Assembly (NCBI RefSeq): GCF_010731815.2
Contig: NZ_AP022593.1
Location: forward strand, 4,650,001-4,714,000
Direction of reading: 5' to 3'
DNA from: Mycolicibacterium arabiense
GTDB lineage: Bacteria > Actinomycetota > Actinomycetes > Mycobacteriales > Mycobacteriaceae
DNA length: 64,000 nucleotides
The translations under genes and the position numbers were made by a program. This document shows positions 8,530-19,583 of the stretch, in pieces; positions within the stretch are counted from its first letter, which is position 1, and every line of letters starts with the position of its first letter. The notes under the pieces are model-generated. The model had not been told where the DNA came from. It ran no database searches and worked only from the letters and a program-made list of their open reading frames with translations.

Positions 8530-9963
8530 GTGTCGAGACTGGGCGGCGCAGGCGTGCCCCTGCGGGTGGGACTGGTGGCTGCGACGCTCGTCCTCGTCGC
8601 GTGCGGCCTGCTCGCCTCCGGCGTCGCCGTCACGTCGATCATGCGGCACAGCCTGATCAACCGCGTCGATCAGTCGCTGCTGGACGCCTCCCGAGGTTGG
8701 GCGCAGGCGCCGCGGCGCGTGCCGACGACCCCGATCGAGGGTCCGAATCCGGGCCGGCCGCCGACGGACTTCTACGTCCGCGGCATCGATCCCGACGGCC
8801 GGGTGTGGATGGCGGTCAACGACCGCGAGGCCGAACCGCAGTTGCCCGAAGGCAATGACGTCGGCCCCGTTCCGGTGACGATCGGTTCGGTCAATCACTC
8901 CGGCGTGGAGTGGCGCGCGATGACCGTGCGTGGCCCGCGCGGGGAGCTGACCACCGTGGCGATCGACCTGTCCGAGGTGCAGTCGACGGTGCGCGCGCTG
9001 ACGTGGTCCCAGGTCGGCATCGGTACTGCGGTCCTGCTCGTGCTCGGCATCGTGGGGTACGCGGTGGTGCACCGCAGCCTGCGTCCGTTGGTCGAGGTGG
9101 AACGGACGGCCGCGGCGATCGCGGCAGGCGAACTCGACCGACGCGTCCCGCAGCGTGACCCCCGCACCGAAGTGGGCCGACTGTCGTTGGCGCTCAACGG
9201 GATGCTGGCCCAGATCCAGCGGGCGGTCGCGTCGTCCGAGTCGTCGGCGGCGCAGGCCCGCAGCTCCGAAGAACGGATGCGGCGCTTCATCACCGACGCC
9301 AGCCACGAGCTGCGGACGCCGCTCACCACCATCCGTGGCTTCGCGGAGTTGTACCGCCAGGGCGCAGCACGCGACATGGAGATGCTGATGAACCGCATCG
9401 AGAGCGAGGCCCAGCGGATGGGCCTGCTGGTCGAAGACCTGCTGCTGCTGGCCCGACTGGACGCTCAGCGGCCACTCGAACACAACCGCGTCGATCTCTT
9501 GGCCCTCGCGAGCGACGCCGTGCACGACGCACGGTCGGTGGCCCCGAAGCGGGTCGTGACGATGGAGGTGTTCGACGGCCCCGGTACGCCCGAGGTGCTC
9601 GGCGACGACGCTCGACTCCGCCAGGTGCTGGGCAACCTCGTGGCCAACGCGCTGCAGCACACGCCGGAAGACGCGAAGGTCGCCGTGCGGGTGGGGACCG
9701 ACGGGGACAACGCGGTGCTCGAGGTCTGCGACGAAGGGCCGGGCATGAGCCTCGACGATGCGCAGCGGGTGTTCGAGCGGTTCTACCGCACCGACTCGTC
9801 ACGCGCGCGTGCCAGTGGTGGCACGGGGCTGGGGCTGTCGATCGTGGACTCGCTGGTCCACGCGCACGGCGGCACGGTCAGCGTGACCACGGCGCCGGGA
9901 CGCGGCTGCCGGTTCCGCGTGTGTCTGCCCCGCATCGCCGACGTGGCGGTGCCGGTCGCCTGA
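8530..9963 (+). CDS. phoR: Sensor histidine kinase PhoR
   Basis: 477 residues. TM1 is roughly residues 12-38, a periplasmic sensor of about 120 residues follows, TM2 (VGIGTAVLLVLGIVGYAVV) lies near residue 165, then a HAMP linker. The dimerisation/phosphotransfer helix has ASHELRTPLTTI with phospho-acceptor His259, and the ATPase domain shows N (NLVANALQHT), G1 (DEGPGMS) and G2 (GGTGLGLSI) boxes. It phosphorylates PhoP. The GTG start at 8530 has only weak ribosome-site sequence, so it is probably translated from the phoP transcript. Its stop lies 2 bp from the convergent HIT gene. Confidence 0.95.
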   Translation: MSRLGGAGVPLRVGLVAATLVLVACGLLASGVAVTSIMRHSLINRVDQSLLDASRGWAQAPRRVPTTPIEGPNPGRPPTDFYVRGIDPDGRVWMAVNDREAEPQLPEGNDVGPVPVTIGSVNHSGVEWRAMTVRGPRGELTTVAIDLSEVQSTVRALTWSQVGIGTAVLLVLGIVGYAVVHRSLRPLVEVERTAAAIAAGELDRRVPQRDPRTEVGRLSLALNGMLAQIQRAVASSESSAAQARSSEERMRRFITDASHELRTPLTTIRGFAELYRQGAARDMEMLMNRIESEAQRMGLLVEDLLLLARLDAQRPLEHNRVDLLALASDAVHDARSVAPKRVVTMEVFDGPGTPEVLGDDARLRQVLGNLVANALQHTPEDAKVAVRVGTDGDNAVLEVCDEGPGMSLDDAQRVFERFYRTDSSRARASGGTGLGLSIVDSLVHAHGGTVSVTTAPGRGCRFRVCLPRIADVAVPVA

Positions 9964-9965
9964 CG

Positions 9966-10370
9966 TCAGTCCTGTTCGGCGAGTGCGGCTTTGATCTTCG
10001 CCTGCGCCTCGTCGAGCGACTCGGGCGACGGGTTGCGATCGACGTTCTGGAACCCGAAGTCCGACAGGTCGCGGGCCGGGAACACGTGTACGTGCAGGTG
10101 CGGCACCTCGAGACCGGCGATGATCAGGCCCGATCGTTCGGCGCCGAACGCCTTGCACACGGCCTTGCCGATCCGCTGGGCGACGGCCATGACGGCGTTG
10201 AAGTCGTTCGACTCGATGTCCTGCCAGTTGTCGAGTTCCGCACGCGGCACCACGAGGGTGTGACCCGGCGTCATCGGCTCGATCGTCAGGAACGCGACCA
10301 CGTCGTCGTCCTCGTAGACGAACCGTCCGGGCAGCTCGCCGTTGATGATCTTCGTGAAGATGGAAGCCAT
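9966..10370 (-). CDS. HIT-family nucleotide-binding protein (Rv0759c)
   Basis: 134 residues. The histidine triad HLHVHVFP follows IAGLEVP, the usual placement for Hint/HIT hydrolases, and the N-terminus [20 protein letters not shown] is the classic HIT opening. It probably hydrolyses purine nucleoside phosphoramidates or dinucleotides in the cytosol. ATG 10370 gives the canonical start. Gene order phoP-phoR-HIT is the same as in M. tuberculosis. The extended ORF upstream has no HIT character and was not used. Confidence 0.93.
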   Translation of the reverse strand: MASIFTKIINGELPGRFVYEDDDVVAFLTIEPMTPGHTLVVPRAELDNWQDIESNDFNAVMAVAQRIGKAVCKAFGAERSGLIIAGLEVPHLHVHVFPARDLSDFGFQNVDRNPSPESLDEAQAKIKAALAEQD

Positions 10371-10393
10371 GGCCCGAGCATGCCAGAACGGGC

Positions 10394-11992
10394 TCAGAAC
10401 GGTGGCTCGTCCCCGGCGGGCGTCGTCGGCGGTGGAGGTGGAGGCCTCCACTCTGCGGTGATGTGTTCGTCTTCGCGGGGATCGTTGGCCCACGTGCACC
10501 ACGGGCTGACGCTCGGAGCACCGCCCTTGAAGACGAGGAGCTTCCGGCGCATGTCGTTGCGCCACTTGCGAATGTCGATTTCGTCGCGCCGGGCTCGGTT
10601 GAGCCGTCGGGTCTCGTCGTTGGCGGCACGCTTGGCCGCCATGGCCCGCCGAGCGGCGGCGGTGCGCGTCGCCCTCTCACGCCGCCGGTTGCGCCAGCGC
10701 GGCTTGGGCATGCCGCAGGCATCGGCGATGTCGTCGAACAGGTCGGCGCCGTCGGGCGTGCTGCGGTACACCCGCCCCGTGGGTGAGGTCCACACGATGG
10801 TGCCGTCGGGACGCTGTTCGTCGCGCCACCCGTCCGGCCCACCATGGAAGGTCTTGAGGCGGTGGTGTTGGCGGCAGTAACACGCCAGATTCGTGGGCAC
10901 CGTGCGCCCGCCGCCTTCGGGATTGCGGTGGTCGAAGGGTGTGGTGTGGTCGACGTCGGCCCGCCAAGCCGCACGGCCGCATCCCGGGAAACGGCAGGTG
11001 ATGTCGCGGCAGCGGATCCACCGTTCGATCGCCGCGGACGGCTGATATCGCAGCGACGAGGCGACGTCCGCCGTGGTGGGTGGACGAAGCGGCCGCAGGA
11101 GCGCCTGGTCGGCGAGTTGGCGCACCTGTTCGGCGTCAATGACGCCGTAGCCCTCGAGGTAGCCCGACTCCTCACTGCGGCCGGTCACGGTGGCGTCGGT
11201 CGCGATGACGTTGATGACGAAGCGCGCCGCACCACTCGGTTCAGCCGGGACGGGACGGGCCGTGCAGTCCGAGCGGCCGCAGGCGCACCCGAGGTCCCGG
11301 CGGGCGCCGAGGGCGTCGATGGCGTCGACCCTGCGCTGCTGCAGAGTTCGAGGATCGTTGGCGCACACCGTGTTCGCCATCTCGGTCAGACGCTTGTCGA
11401 ACATCGTGGCGGCGGGCGCGGGCATGGAGATCCGAACCGAAGCCATGCCGTTCGGTTGGGCCGTGACGGTGACGCGGCGTTCGGTGTCGGCGGACAGTCG
11501 GCGCTTCTTGACGGCGTCGGCGTCGATGGCCTTGATCGCCGCGTCGGTGGCGTTGATGACCCTGCGCCGCGACCAGGATTGCCATGTGGAGACCTTGTTG
11601 GACATCCGCTGGTCGATCTGGGGCATCAGGTCGGAGTCGACGAGTTCGGTTCGCTTGATGATCGCCTCGGTCGTAGGCCAGTCGATGCGACCGTCGGCCA
11701 GCAGGCCCGCGACTTCGGGCAACCGGGTGTCCAACGCCTCGGCTTGGGCCACGATGACGGAGGCCGCTTGCGGCGACGCGTTCAACGCGGCACCGATCTC
11801 GGCGCACGTGCGCGCGAAACCCGTTATCAGGGCGTAGCTGGGATCGTCGTCGTCAACACCCTCGGCCTCGGCCGTGCGGTGCCACAGTAGCCGTGCGACT
11901 GCCGTCATTCGCCGCGCAATGGCGGCGGACTCCTCACGCCGGCACTGCTCGACCTCGGTCAGCAGGTCGTCCGGTGCGAGCGTGTCGAACAC
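10394..11992 (-). CDS. DUF222/HNH endonuclease (13E12-repeat type)
   Basis: 532 residues. The N-terminal DUF222 helical domain (about residues 5-330) precedes an HNH module: [22 protein letters not shown], then [22 protein letters not shown], with paired CxxC-type zinc ligands and the catalytic DH. The C-terminal tail is basic ([18 protein letters not shown]) and Pro-rich. Such genes are multicopy in mycobacteria, often near mobile DNA, and their biological role is unsettled. GTG 11992 is preferred because a perfect TATAAT lies 7 bases before it. No such gene is at this place in M. tuberculosis as I recall, so it is probably a local insertion between the HIT gene and the redox cluster. Confidence 0.87.
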   Translation of the reverse strand: MFDTLAPDDLLTEVEQCRREESAAIARRMTAVARLLWHRTAEAEGVDDDDPSYALITGFARTCAEIGAALNASPQAASVIVAQAEALDTRLPEVAGLLADGRIDWPTTEAIIKRTELVDSDLMPQIDQRMSNKVSTWQSWSRRRVINATDAAIKAIDADAVKKRRLSADTERRVTVTAQPNGMASVRISMPAPAATMFDKRLTEMANTVCANDPRTLQQRRVDAIDALGARRDLGCACGRSDCTARPVPAEPSGAARFVINVIATDATVTGRSEESGYLEGYGVIDAEQVRQLADQALLRPLRPPTTADVASSLRYQPSAAIERWIRCRDITCRFPGCGRAAWRADVDHTTPFDHRNPEGGGRTVPTNLACYCRQHHRLKTFHGGPDGWRDEQRPDGTIVWTSPTGRVYRSTPDGADLFDDIADACGMPKPRWRNRRRERATRTAAARRAMAAKRAANDETRRLNRARRDEIDIRKWRNDMRRKLLVFKGGAPSVSPWCTWANDPREDEHITAEWRPPPPPPTTPAGDEPPF

Positions 11993-12005
11993 ATGTTCGA
12001 TTATA
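11993..12005 (-). promoter_or_regulatory. Leaderless promoter of the HNH gene
   Basis: Perfect -10 box TATAAT on the minus strand (12005-12000), then 7 bases, then the GTG. Transcription should start on the start codon itself, so no Shine-Dalgarno sequence is needed. Confidence 0.7.
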
Positions 12006-12053
12006 CGCCCGAAACCTCTGCCCGCAATGATCTTCGAGGTTCTGCGGACGTGC

Positions 12054-12884
12054 CTAGCCCCGCATGATCCCGTCCAACTCGTCCACCGACCACGGCGGGG
12101 ATTCGTGGTGGTCCCGGTAGGCGAGCAGGCTGGGGGAGGGTCGGTCGAACCGGCCGACGAATCCGCCTGCCGCAATGAAGATCTGGCCGGTGACGTCCTT
12201 GGCCCGTTCGCTGACCAGGTAGGCGTAGGTCGGCGCGACGTACGCCGGGGGTGCGGCGTCCAGGGCGCCCTGCTTGCTGACCTCGTCGAGAAGCCCGCGC
12301 CGGTTGAGGTCTTTGATGTGGCTCTCGTACTCCGGGCCGGTGGACAGCCGCGTCCTGGCGCCCGGGCACACCACGTTCGCGCGGACGCCGTACTCCCGCA
12401 GTTCGGCGGCGATGGCGAGAGTCAGTCCGTTGACCCCGCCCTTGCCCGCGGGGTAACCGGTACCGCCGTAGTCACCGAGGAATGCGAACGAGCTGGTGTT
12501 GACGATCGCTCCGCCGCCCTGGGCGACCATCCGCGGTGCGGCGGCGCGGCACGTCTCGAACGCGGTGCCGAGATGTGCGTCGAGCAGGTTTCGGAACTGC
12601 GCCGACGTCACGTTGAGGATCGAGGACCCGGCCGGTTCCGCGGTGCCCGCACAGTTCACCAATGCGCCGATGCCACCGAACTCGTCGACGCACCTTCGAA
12701 TGAGCGCATCGGCGACCGCGGGGTCCGACGGGGACCCCGGGAAGCCGACTGCGCCGGCGCCGACTCGCTCGACGGCCTCGGTGACCGCGGTACCGTCGCG
12801 ACCGTTGATGACGACGCCGAACCCTTGAGCAGCAAGCAGTTCCGCGACGGCCAGGCCCACACCGCGGGACCCGCCGACGACCAC
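12054..12884 (-). CDS. Short-chain dehydrogenase/reductase
   Basis: 276 residues from GTG 12884. The NAD(P) site is VVVGGSRGVG, NCAG follows beta-4, and the catalytic set is Ser (NTSSF) and Y-P-A-G-K. The C-terminus is longer than in classical SDRs (LLAYRDHHESPPWSVDEL). A CTG at 12896 in the same frame would keep the whole first beta strand (LTGAVVV) and overlap the upstream stop by 4 bases, so the true start may be that unusual codon. It is last in the cyp51/adhB operon; the substrate is unknown. Confidence 0.8.
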   Translation of the reverse strand: MVVGGSRGVGLAVAELLAAQGFGVVINGRDGTAVTEAVERVGAGAVGFPGSPSDPAVADALIRRCVDEFGGIGALVNCAGTAEPAGSSILNVTSAQFRNLLDAHLGTAFETCRAAAPRMVAQGGGAIVNTSSFAFLGDYGGTGYPAGKGGVNGLTLAIAAELREYGVRANVVCPGARTRLSTGPEYESHIKDLNRRGLLDEVSKQGALDAAPPAYVAPTYAYLVSERAKDVTGQIFIAAGGFVGRFDRPSPSLLAYRDHHESPPWSVDELDGIMRG

Positions 12885-12892
12885 GGCGCCGG

Positions 12893-13342
12893 TCAGGTGG
12901 CGTCCTGCTGGCCGAACGTCATGGCGTCCATGTTCCAGTACCCGCGCAGGTTGGTGATCCGACCACCGTCGTCGACCGTGTAGGTGAACACGCCGCGCAC
13001 CGTCGCGGTGAAACCGTTCGGGAACACGGTGTGCAACACCAGGATGTACGCGATCTCGTTCGGTGAACTCGACGGGAACGACGCCTCGCGGGTCACGGTC
13101 AGCTGGTTGGGCCCGATGTTTGCGTCGTAGAACGCGGCCACCGCTTCCTTGCCACGCACCCCGTTGCCGTCGGGGTTCGTGACGGCCTCGCCGATCGGAT
13201 CCTCGATCACGATGTCGTCGGACATCAGGGCCAACCAGCCCTCGCGGTCGCCGGACTGCACACACCGCCAGGACGCCTGCGACGCCGCGACGACGGGTGT
13301 CTCCGTTACCGTCCCCGTGTCGGTCTGAGTGGACTCGGACAC
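12893..13342 (-). CDS. SnoaL/ketosteroid-isomerase-like protein (Rv0760c)
   Basis: 149 residues with an NTF2-like cone fold: SWRCVQSGDREGWLALMSDDIVIEDP, then GKEAVAAFYDANIG. The Rv0760c orthologue has a known delta5-3-ketosteroid isomerase-like structure that binds steroids, but its physiological reaction is not settled. GTG 13342 starts 4 bp after the adhB stop, so it is co-transcribed. With cyp51, CYP123 and two SDRs nearby, a sterol or isoprenoid ligand is plausible (inference). Confidence 0.87.
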   Translation of the reverse strand: MSESTQTDTGTVTETPVVAASQASWRCVQSGDREGWLALMSDDIVIEDPIGEAVTNPDGNGVRGKEAVAAFYDANIGPNQLTVTREASFPSSSPNEIAYILVLHTVFPNGFTATVRGVFTYTVDDGGRITNLRGYWNMDAMTFGQQDAT

Positions 13343-13346
13343 GGAG

Positions 13347-14477
13347 CTACCGGTCGGCGTCGGTGTAGCGGATGACGCCGCGGATGTTGCGACCCTCGAG
13401 CATGTCGGTGTAGCCCTCGTTGATCTGCTCCAGCTTGTACTGCCGCGTGACCATGTCGTCCAGGTTCAGCCTGCCCGCCTTGTACATCGACAGCAGCTGC
13501 GGGATGTCGAAGTGCGGGTTGCCGCCACCGAAGATGGTGCCCTGCAGCCGCTTCTGCATCAGCGTCAGCATCGCCAGGTTCAGCGACACCTCGGTGTCCA
13601 TCATGCTGCCGATGGCCGTCAGCACGGTCGTGCCGCCCTTGGAGGTCAGGTTCACGTAGTTGTCGACGTCCTTGCCGTGCAGCTCGCCGACGGTGACGAT
13701 GACCTGCTTGGCCATGAGGCCCTGCGTGACCTCGGCGACGCCAGCGAACGCGGACTCCATGTCGGGGTAGGCGTGCGTCGCGCCGAACTTCAGCGCGGCA
13801 TCGCGCTTCCACTCCACGGGCTCGACGACGAACAGGTTGCGGGCGCCGGCGTTCACTGCGCCCTGCAGCGCGGACATGCCGACGCCGCCGACGCCGATGA
13901 TGGCGACGTCGTCACCGGGACGGATGTCGCCGGCCTTGACGGCAGAGCCGTAGCCGGTGGTCACGCCGCAGCCGACCAGGCAGGCCACCTCGAACGGGAT
14001 GGACGGGTCGATCTTCACCACGGAACTCTTGTGCACCACCATGTACGGGCTGAAGGTGCCGAGCAGCGTCATCGGGAACACGGGATCGCCGTTGGCGGCG
14101 TGGATCCGGTGGGTGTTGTCGGCGACGGCGAGCCCGCCCAGCAGGCCCGCGCCCAGGTCGCAGAGGTTGCGCATGCCGGCCTGACACGACGGGCAGTTGC
14201 CACACGACGGGATGAACGACAGCACCACGTGATCGCCCGGCGCGACCTCGGTGACGCCAGGGCCCACCTCGGTGACGACACCGGCGCCCTCGTGGCCGCC
14301 CAGCACCGGGAAGCCCATCATGGGGATGCCGCCGGTGACCAGGTGGTGGTCCGAGTGGCACATGCCAGACGCTTCCATCTGGATCTTGACCTCGTCGTGG
14401 ACGGGGTCGCCGATCTCGATCTCCTCGATCGACCACGGCTGGTTGAACTCGCGAATGAGCGCACCCTTTGTCTTCAT
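13347..14477 (-). CDS. adhB: Zinc-type alcohol dehydrogenase AdhB
   Basis: 376 residues, class III-like medium-chain ADH. Catalytic zinc ligands are Cys in SGMCHSDHH, His in GGHEGAG and Cys in LVGCGV; the structural zinc set is CGNCPSCQAGMRNLC. The NAD site is IIGVGGVGMSALQGA. The sequence is close to M. tuberculosis AdhB (Rv0761c) along its length. ATG 14477 is preceded by AGGA with a 5-base spacer; an ATG six codons earlier is unconserved. It is separated from the upstream Rv0762c gene by 97 bp that may hold its own promoter. Confidence 0.93.
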   Translation of the reverse strand: MKTKGALIREFNQPWSIEEIEIGDPVHDEVKIQMEASGMCHSDHHLVTGGIPMMGFPVLGGHEGAGVVTEVGPGVTEVAPGDHVVLSFIPSCGNCPSCQAGMRNLCDLGAGLLGGLAVADNTHRIHAANGDPVFPMTLLGTFSPYMVVHKSSVVKIDPSIPFEVACLVGCGVTTGYGSAVKAGDIRPGDDVAIIGVGGVGMSALQGAVNAGARNLFVVEPVEWKRDAALKFGATHAYPDMESAFAGVAEVTQGLMAKQVIVTVGELHGKDVDNYVNLTSKGGTTVLTAIGSMMDTEVSLNLAMLTLMQKRLQGTIFGGGNPHFDIPQLLSMYKAGRLNLDDMVTRQYKLEQINEGYTDMLEGRNIRGVIRYTDADR

Positions 14478-14524
14478 CAAGATCCTGCTTTCCACGAGGA
14501 GTTACGTAGGCGTCCGTATTCAGA

Positions 14525-14539
14525 CTAAGTTACCTAAGT
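14525..14539. promoter_or_regulatory. Direct repeat upstream of adhB
   Basis: CTAAGT-TAC-CTAAGT, two perfect hexamers 3 bases apart, in the only sizeable gap (97 bp) of the leftward redox operon. It may be an operator for an internal promoter. It does not fit the KstR palindrome. Confidence 0.35.
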
Positions 14540-14574
14540 CACATCATGACCAACTAGGTGGTTGGGCGCTAGCC

Positions 14575-15126
14575 CTACCAGATCGGAACCGGCGCCTCGC
14601 CCAACGGGTAGTAGCCGGGGAGCTTCTCTCCGGCGACGCTGCGTTCGATGCGCTTCTGCATGGTCGGCGTCAGGTCGCCAGAGCTGATGAGCTTGCCGAA
14701 CATGTAGGCCACGTGACCGAAGTCGAAGAAGTCGCGCTGCCACTCGATCAGCAGGTCGTCATTCAGCCGGAACCAACTGCCGCCGATGCCGTAGATCTCG
14801 TCCTGGCTGCCGTCGCCCTTCTTCACGATCTGCTTCCAGAAGCCGACGATCTCGTTCTGCTTCTCGTCGACGAGCACCTTCTGGTACTCGTAGACCCAGT
14901 TCTCCAGGCCCTGCATCTCCAGGCCGAGCGCGACGTCGCGGATTTCGTCGCGGCCCACGCACATGACGTCTTCCTTGGGGCCGATGTTCCAGCCGTAGGT
15001 TGCGTCCTCGGTGTAGAAGTCGGCGAGGTTCGTCCAGTCGCCTGCGGCCTCGGAGTCCTTGTTGGCCTTCAGCCAGCGCTCGACCCAGTCGTCGAGCTGG
15101 GCGCGATTCGCCTTTGAATCAGACAC
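14575..15126 (-). CDS. NTF2/SnoaL-like protein (Rv0762c)
   Basis: 183 residues starting VSDSKANRAQLDDWVERWLK. It has an NTF2-like fold: helices, then TNLADFYTEDATYGWN, a long beta section, and DFFDFGHVAYMFGKLISSG. GTG 15126 follows AGAAGGAAG with a 6-base spacer. It sits 1 bp after the ferredoxin stop, so it is in the cyp51 operon. Members of this superfamily bind small hydrophobic ligands or act as isomerases or hydratases; no catalytic set can be assigned here. Confidence 0.85.
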   Translation of the reverse strand: MSDSKANRAQLDDWVERWLKANKDSEAAGDWTNLADFYTEDATYGWNIGPKEDVMCVGRDEIRDVALGLEMQGLENWVYEYQKVLVDEKQNEIVGFWKQIVKKGDGSQDEIYGIGGSWFRLNDDLLIEWQRDFFDFGHVAYMFGKLISSGDLTPTMQKRIERSVAGEKLPGYYPLGEAPVPIW

Positions 15127-15127
15127 G

Positions 15128-16729
<1,602 letters not shown>

Positions 16730-16733
<4 letters not shown>

Positions 16734-17554
16734 GAGAGCTTCTCCTCGTCTAGCTTGAGCTGCTGACGCTCCTTGGGCGCGCTCGTCAGCGGCGCCTCCG
16801 GCTGCAGCTCCATGTTGGCGATGTAACCGCCGCGGGGTGTCTCCGCGACGAACGTAATGGCGCGTGCGAGATCGCTTGCGCGCAGGAAGTAGTCGTGGCG
16901 GGCCTGGCCCCACTTGGCCCAGTCCTCCAGTGCCGGTCCGATCAGGTCAGCGGGCAGGCTCCAGCCCATCGACGTCTTGGTCGGCCCGGGATGCACGATC
17001 GACGCCCGCACACCGGTGCCCTCGAGTTCCATCTGCAGGTTGTTGACCATGGCGACCAGCGCTGCCTTTGCGGCACCGTAGGCGCCCATGTGGGGTCGTT
17101 GACGCAGTGCGACTTCGGATCCCACGAAGATGAGGTCGCCGCGCTGTCGCTCGAGCATGCCGGGCAGCACGGCGGTGGCGAGGCGGTTGGCGCCGACGAG
17201 GTGGATCTGCAGCTGCGAGTCGAATTCGTCGGTGCTGATGTCGGCGAGCTTGCCGAAGTAGGTGTCGCCTGCGCCGGCGACCATCACCTCGATCTCACCC
17301 AGCGTGTCCTCGGCTTGGGCGACGAACGACTTCACCGAGCTGGGGTCGGTGACGTCGAGGTGGAAGCCGACGGCCTCGCCGCCCTCGGCGTTGATCTTGC
17401 CGACGATGCCCTCGAGCTTCTCGACGCGGCGCGCTCCGAGCGCGACCGGGAAGCCGCGCGATGCGAGTTCGATGGCGGTCGCCTCACCGATGCCGGCGGA
17501 CGCTCCGGCGACGATGGCGGGTCGGCGCTCGGGCAGTGGTGCGAAACGGGGCAT
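16730..17554 (-). CDS. Short-chain dehydrogenase (Rv0765c)
   Basis: 274 residues. The cofactor loop is GASAGIGEA, GAGDT stands at the usual NNAG position, and the catalytic triad is Ser in VGSEV with Y-G-A-A-K. RRVEKLEGI after beta-2 suggests NADP preference. ATG 17554 has GAAGGGA upstream. The stop overlaps the cyp51 TTG by 4 bases, so it is translationally coupled to cyp51. It may oxidise or reduce a steroid or isoprenoid made or used by the adjacent P450s (inference from context). Confidence 0.9.
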
Positions 17555-17568
17555 TGCCGATGGTCCCT

Positions 17569-18783
17569 TCAGCGGGCTTGGATCGAGATGGGCAGATGGG
17601 CGAACCCACGGACGTTGCTCGAGTGCACGCGCACCGAGTTGGCCTCGTCCACGTCGTAGCCGCGGATCCGCTTGAACCACTCGGCGAGAGCCACGCGGGC
17701 CTCCATGCGGGCCAGGTGTGCGCCGAGGCAGAAGTGCGCCCCGCTGCCGAAACTCATGAGTTTCGAGCCGATCTCGCGACCAATGACGTAGTCGTCGGGA
17801 TCCTCGAAGACCCGCTCGTCGCGGTGTGCGGACCCTGGCAGCAGGAGCAGCACGTCGCCATCCGGAATCGTGGTGTCGTACAGCGTCAGCTCGCCGGCCA
17901 CCGTGCGGGCCAAGATCTGGCTCGACGTGTCGTAGCGCAGCGTCTCCTCCACCCAGAGCGGGATCCGATCGAGGTCGTCGTACAGCGGCGACAGCTGATC
18001 CGGATTTCGGTGACCCCAGAATGCAGCATTGGCAAGCAGTTTCGTGGTGGTCTCGTTGCCGGCGATCACCATCAGGAACATGAAGCCGAGCACTTCGTCG
18101 TCGGTGAGCCGGTCGCCGTCGATCTCGGCCTCGAGCAGTGCGGTCGTCAGATCGTCGGTCGGCTTCTTGCGACGTTCGGCGACCATCTCCTGGTAGTAGA
18201 CGATCAAGTTGAGCGACGCCTCGATCGCCTCGGCCGGTACGTCGGTGACGCCGTCCTCGCGGTGCATCACACCGTCGGCCCAGGCGCGCACCTGGTCGCG
18301 GTCGGGCACCGGTACGCCCATCAACTCGGAGATCACGTCCATGGGCAACTTGCCCGCGAAGTCTCCGACGTAGTCGACCGTGCCGTCCGTTCCCTTCTCC
18401 ATCAGCACGTCGAGGTGCTGGGTGGCGATCTCGGTGACCCGCGGTTCGAGTTCACGGATGCGGCGCGGCGTGAACCCCTTCGACACCAGCGTGCGCAGCC
18501 GCAGGTGCGACGGGTCGTCCATGGCCAGGAACGACATGGTCTTGCTGGCGTGCGGGCCGCGTGACGCCGGGTCGAGTGAGACGCCGAACTTGTTCGACAG
18601 CGTCGTGCTGTTGCGGAAACCCGCGAGCACGTCGGAATGCCGCGACAGCGCCCAGAACCCGAGTTCTTCGTTGCGGTACAGCGGTGCCTCGTCGCGAAGC
18701 CGTTGGTAGTACGGGTACGGGTCTTCGTGGAAGTCGTAGTCGTAGGGGTCCAGCAGGACTTCCCAGGTACCGGCGGTGGTCAT
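17569..18783 (-). CDS. cyp123: Cytochrome P450 CYP123
   Basis: 404 residues, no membrane anchor, as usual for bacterial P450s. I-helix FMVIAGNETTTKL style (MVIAGNETTTK), ExxR in EETLRYD, haem ligand Cys in SFGSGAHFCLGAHLARME. Position between cyp51-SDR and a TetR gene equals Rv0766c (CYP123). The substrate is unknown; the shared operon with a 3Fe-4S ferredoxin suggests that this ferredoxin also serves CYP123. ATG 18783 overlaps the TetR stop by 4 bases. Confidence 0.93.
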   Translation of the reverse strand: MTTAGTWEVLLDPYDYDFHEDPYPYYQRLRDEAPLYRNEELGFWALSRHSDVLAGFRNSTTLSNKFGVSLDPASRGPHASKTMSFLAMDDPSHLRLRTLVSKGFTPRRIRELEPRVTEIATQHLDVLMEKGTDGTVDYVGDFAGKLPMDVISELMGVPVPDRDQVRAWADGVMHREDGVTDVPAEAIEASLNLIVYYQEMVAERRKKPTDDLTTALLEAEIDGDRLTDDEVLGFMFLMVIAGNETTTKLLANAAFWGHRNPDQLSPLYDDLDRIPLWVEETLRYDTSSQILARTVAGELTLYDTTIPDGDVLLLLPGSAHRDERVFEDPDDYVIGREIGSKLMSFGSGAHFCLGAHLARMEARVALAEWFKRIRGYDVDEANSVRVHSSNVRGFAHLPISIQAR

Positions 18784-19388
18784 CGATCTTCTCCCAGGAT
18801 GAGTGCGACCACGTAACTGAGGCGGTCGGCGATCTGGTGGTAGGTGAAGGCGCCGCTGCCCGCGTTGACCAGCGCCCCGAAGAACGTCATCTCCAGTGCC
18901 GACACCACCCGGGGGTCGGCGTCGGGACCGACGGCCGAGCGGATGCGGCGGTGAATCTCGGCGCCGATGCGGTCGCGGACCTTGCGCACCGTCGGATCGG
19001 TTCCGGTCAGCAGGGCCGTCGTACAGGCGGCGGCCACCTCGGGCTCGTCGGACACCGTCAGCGCCATCGCGCGCAGTGCCTGTTCGACGCGCTGGGGCAT
19101 GGGCTCGTTGACGTCGGTGAAGTACGGCACCTGCTTCATCAGATCGAGGTAGACCTCGGCGATGAGGTGATTCTTCGACGAGAAGTAGGTGTACGCAGTA
19201 GCCGGCGCGACCTTCGCCCTCGCCGCGACGGCGCGCACGGTCAAGTCGGCGTAAGAGGATTCGCGCAGCATCTCGACGCCCGCGGTGAGCACCTTGCGGA
19301 ACGTCTCCTCCTGCCGACGGTTCCGCGGCCTCTCACCTGGGTCGGCATCGGCCTGACCTGTGATAGCCACCACTGCATCGCTGGACAC
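18780..19388 (-). CDS. TetR-family regulator of the cyp/ald cluster (Rv0767c)
   Basis: 202 residues. The HTH is DLTVRAVAARAKVAPATAYTYFSSK, a canonical TetR recognition helix, followed by an all-helical ligand domain. GTG 19388 is leaderless (TAACTT ends 6 bases before). It is first gene of the leftward P450 operon and divergent from aldA. Matching palindromes GGACA-N2-TGTCC lie at its own start and before aldA, so it probably represses both directions. Confidence 0.88.
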   Translation of the reverse strand: MSSDAVVAITGQADADPGERPRNRRQEETFRKVLTAGVEMLRESSYADLTVRAVAARAKVAPATAYTYFSSKNHLIAEVYLDLMKQVPYFTDVNEPMPQRVEQALRAMALTVSDEPEVAAACTTALLTGTDPTVRKVRDRIGAEIHRRIRSAVGPDADPRVVSALEMTFFGALVNAGSGAFTYHQIADRLSYVVALILGEDR

Positions 19389-19395
19389 ATGTCCA
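19382..19395. promoter_or_regulatory. Operator copy 1 over the TetR start
   Basis: TGGACA-CA-TGTCCA, a perfect 6-bp inverted repeat with a 2-base centre. It covers the transcription start and GTG of the TetR gene. Confidence 0.65.
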
Positions 19396-19400
19396 AGTTA
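19395..19400 (-). promoter_or_regulatory. Leaderless -10 box of the TetR/cyp123/cyp51 operon
   Basis: TAACTT on the minus strand, ending 6 bases before GTG 19388. The operator palindrome lies directly over the predicted start point. Confidence 0.55.
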
Positions 19401-19540
19401 TCCGACCGGTGTGCGCCAAGGCAAGCGCATTCGGCAAAGACGCTGCGCATCGGCTGATTTCGGTACACATCGCCCGACACGAGTGAATCGACTCTTGCGG
19501 CTCGATCCGACCGCGGGCTATGGTTCGTTTCGATACCGCC

Positions 19541-19552
19541 GGACAGTTGTCC
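19541..19552. promoter_or_regulatory. Operator copy 2 upstream of aldA
   Basis: GGACA-GT-TGTCC, the same half-sites and 2-base centre as at 19383-19394, about 30 bp before the aldA start. Confidence 0.65.
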
Positions 19553-19583
19553 AGAATTGCTCGGCTCGATGAATGGAGTTCGG

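Noticed and set aside
7738..9660. A 640-codon open frame antisense to phoPR
   Set aside because: The composition mirrors the sense codons, there is no known motif or ribosome site, and phoP/phoR are certain.
14525..14539. KstR-type operator before adhB
   Set aside because: The repeat is direct (CTAAGT twice), not the AAC-N2-GTT palindrome of KstR.
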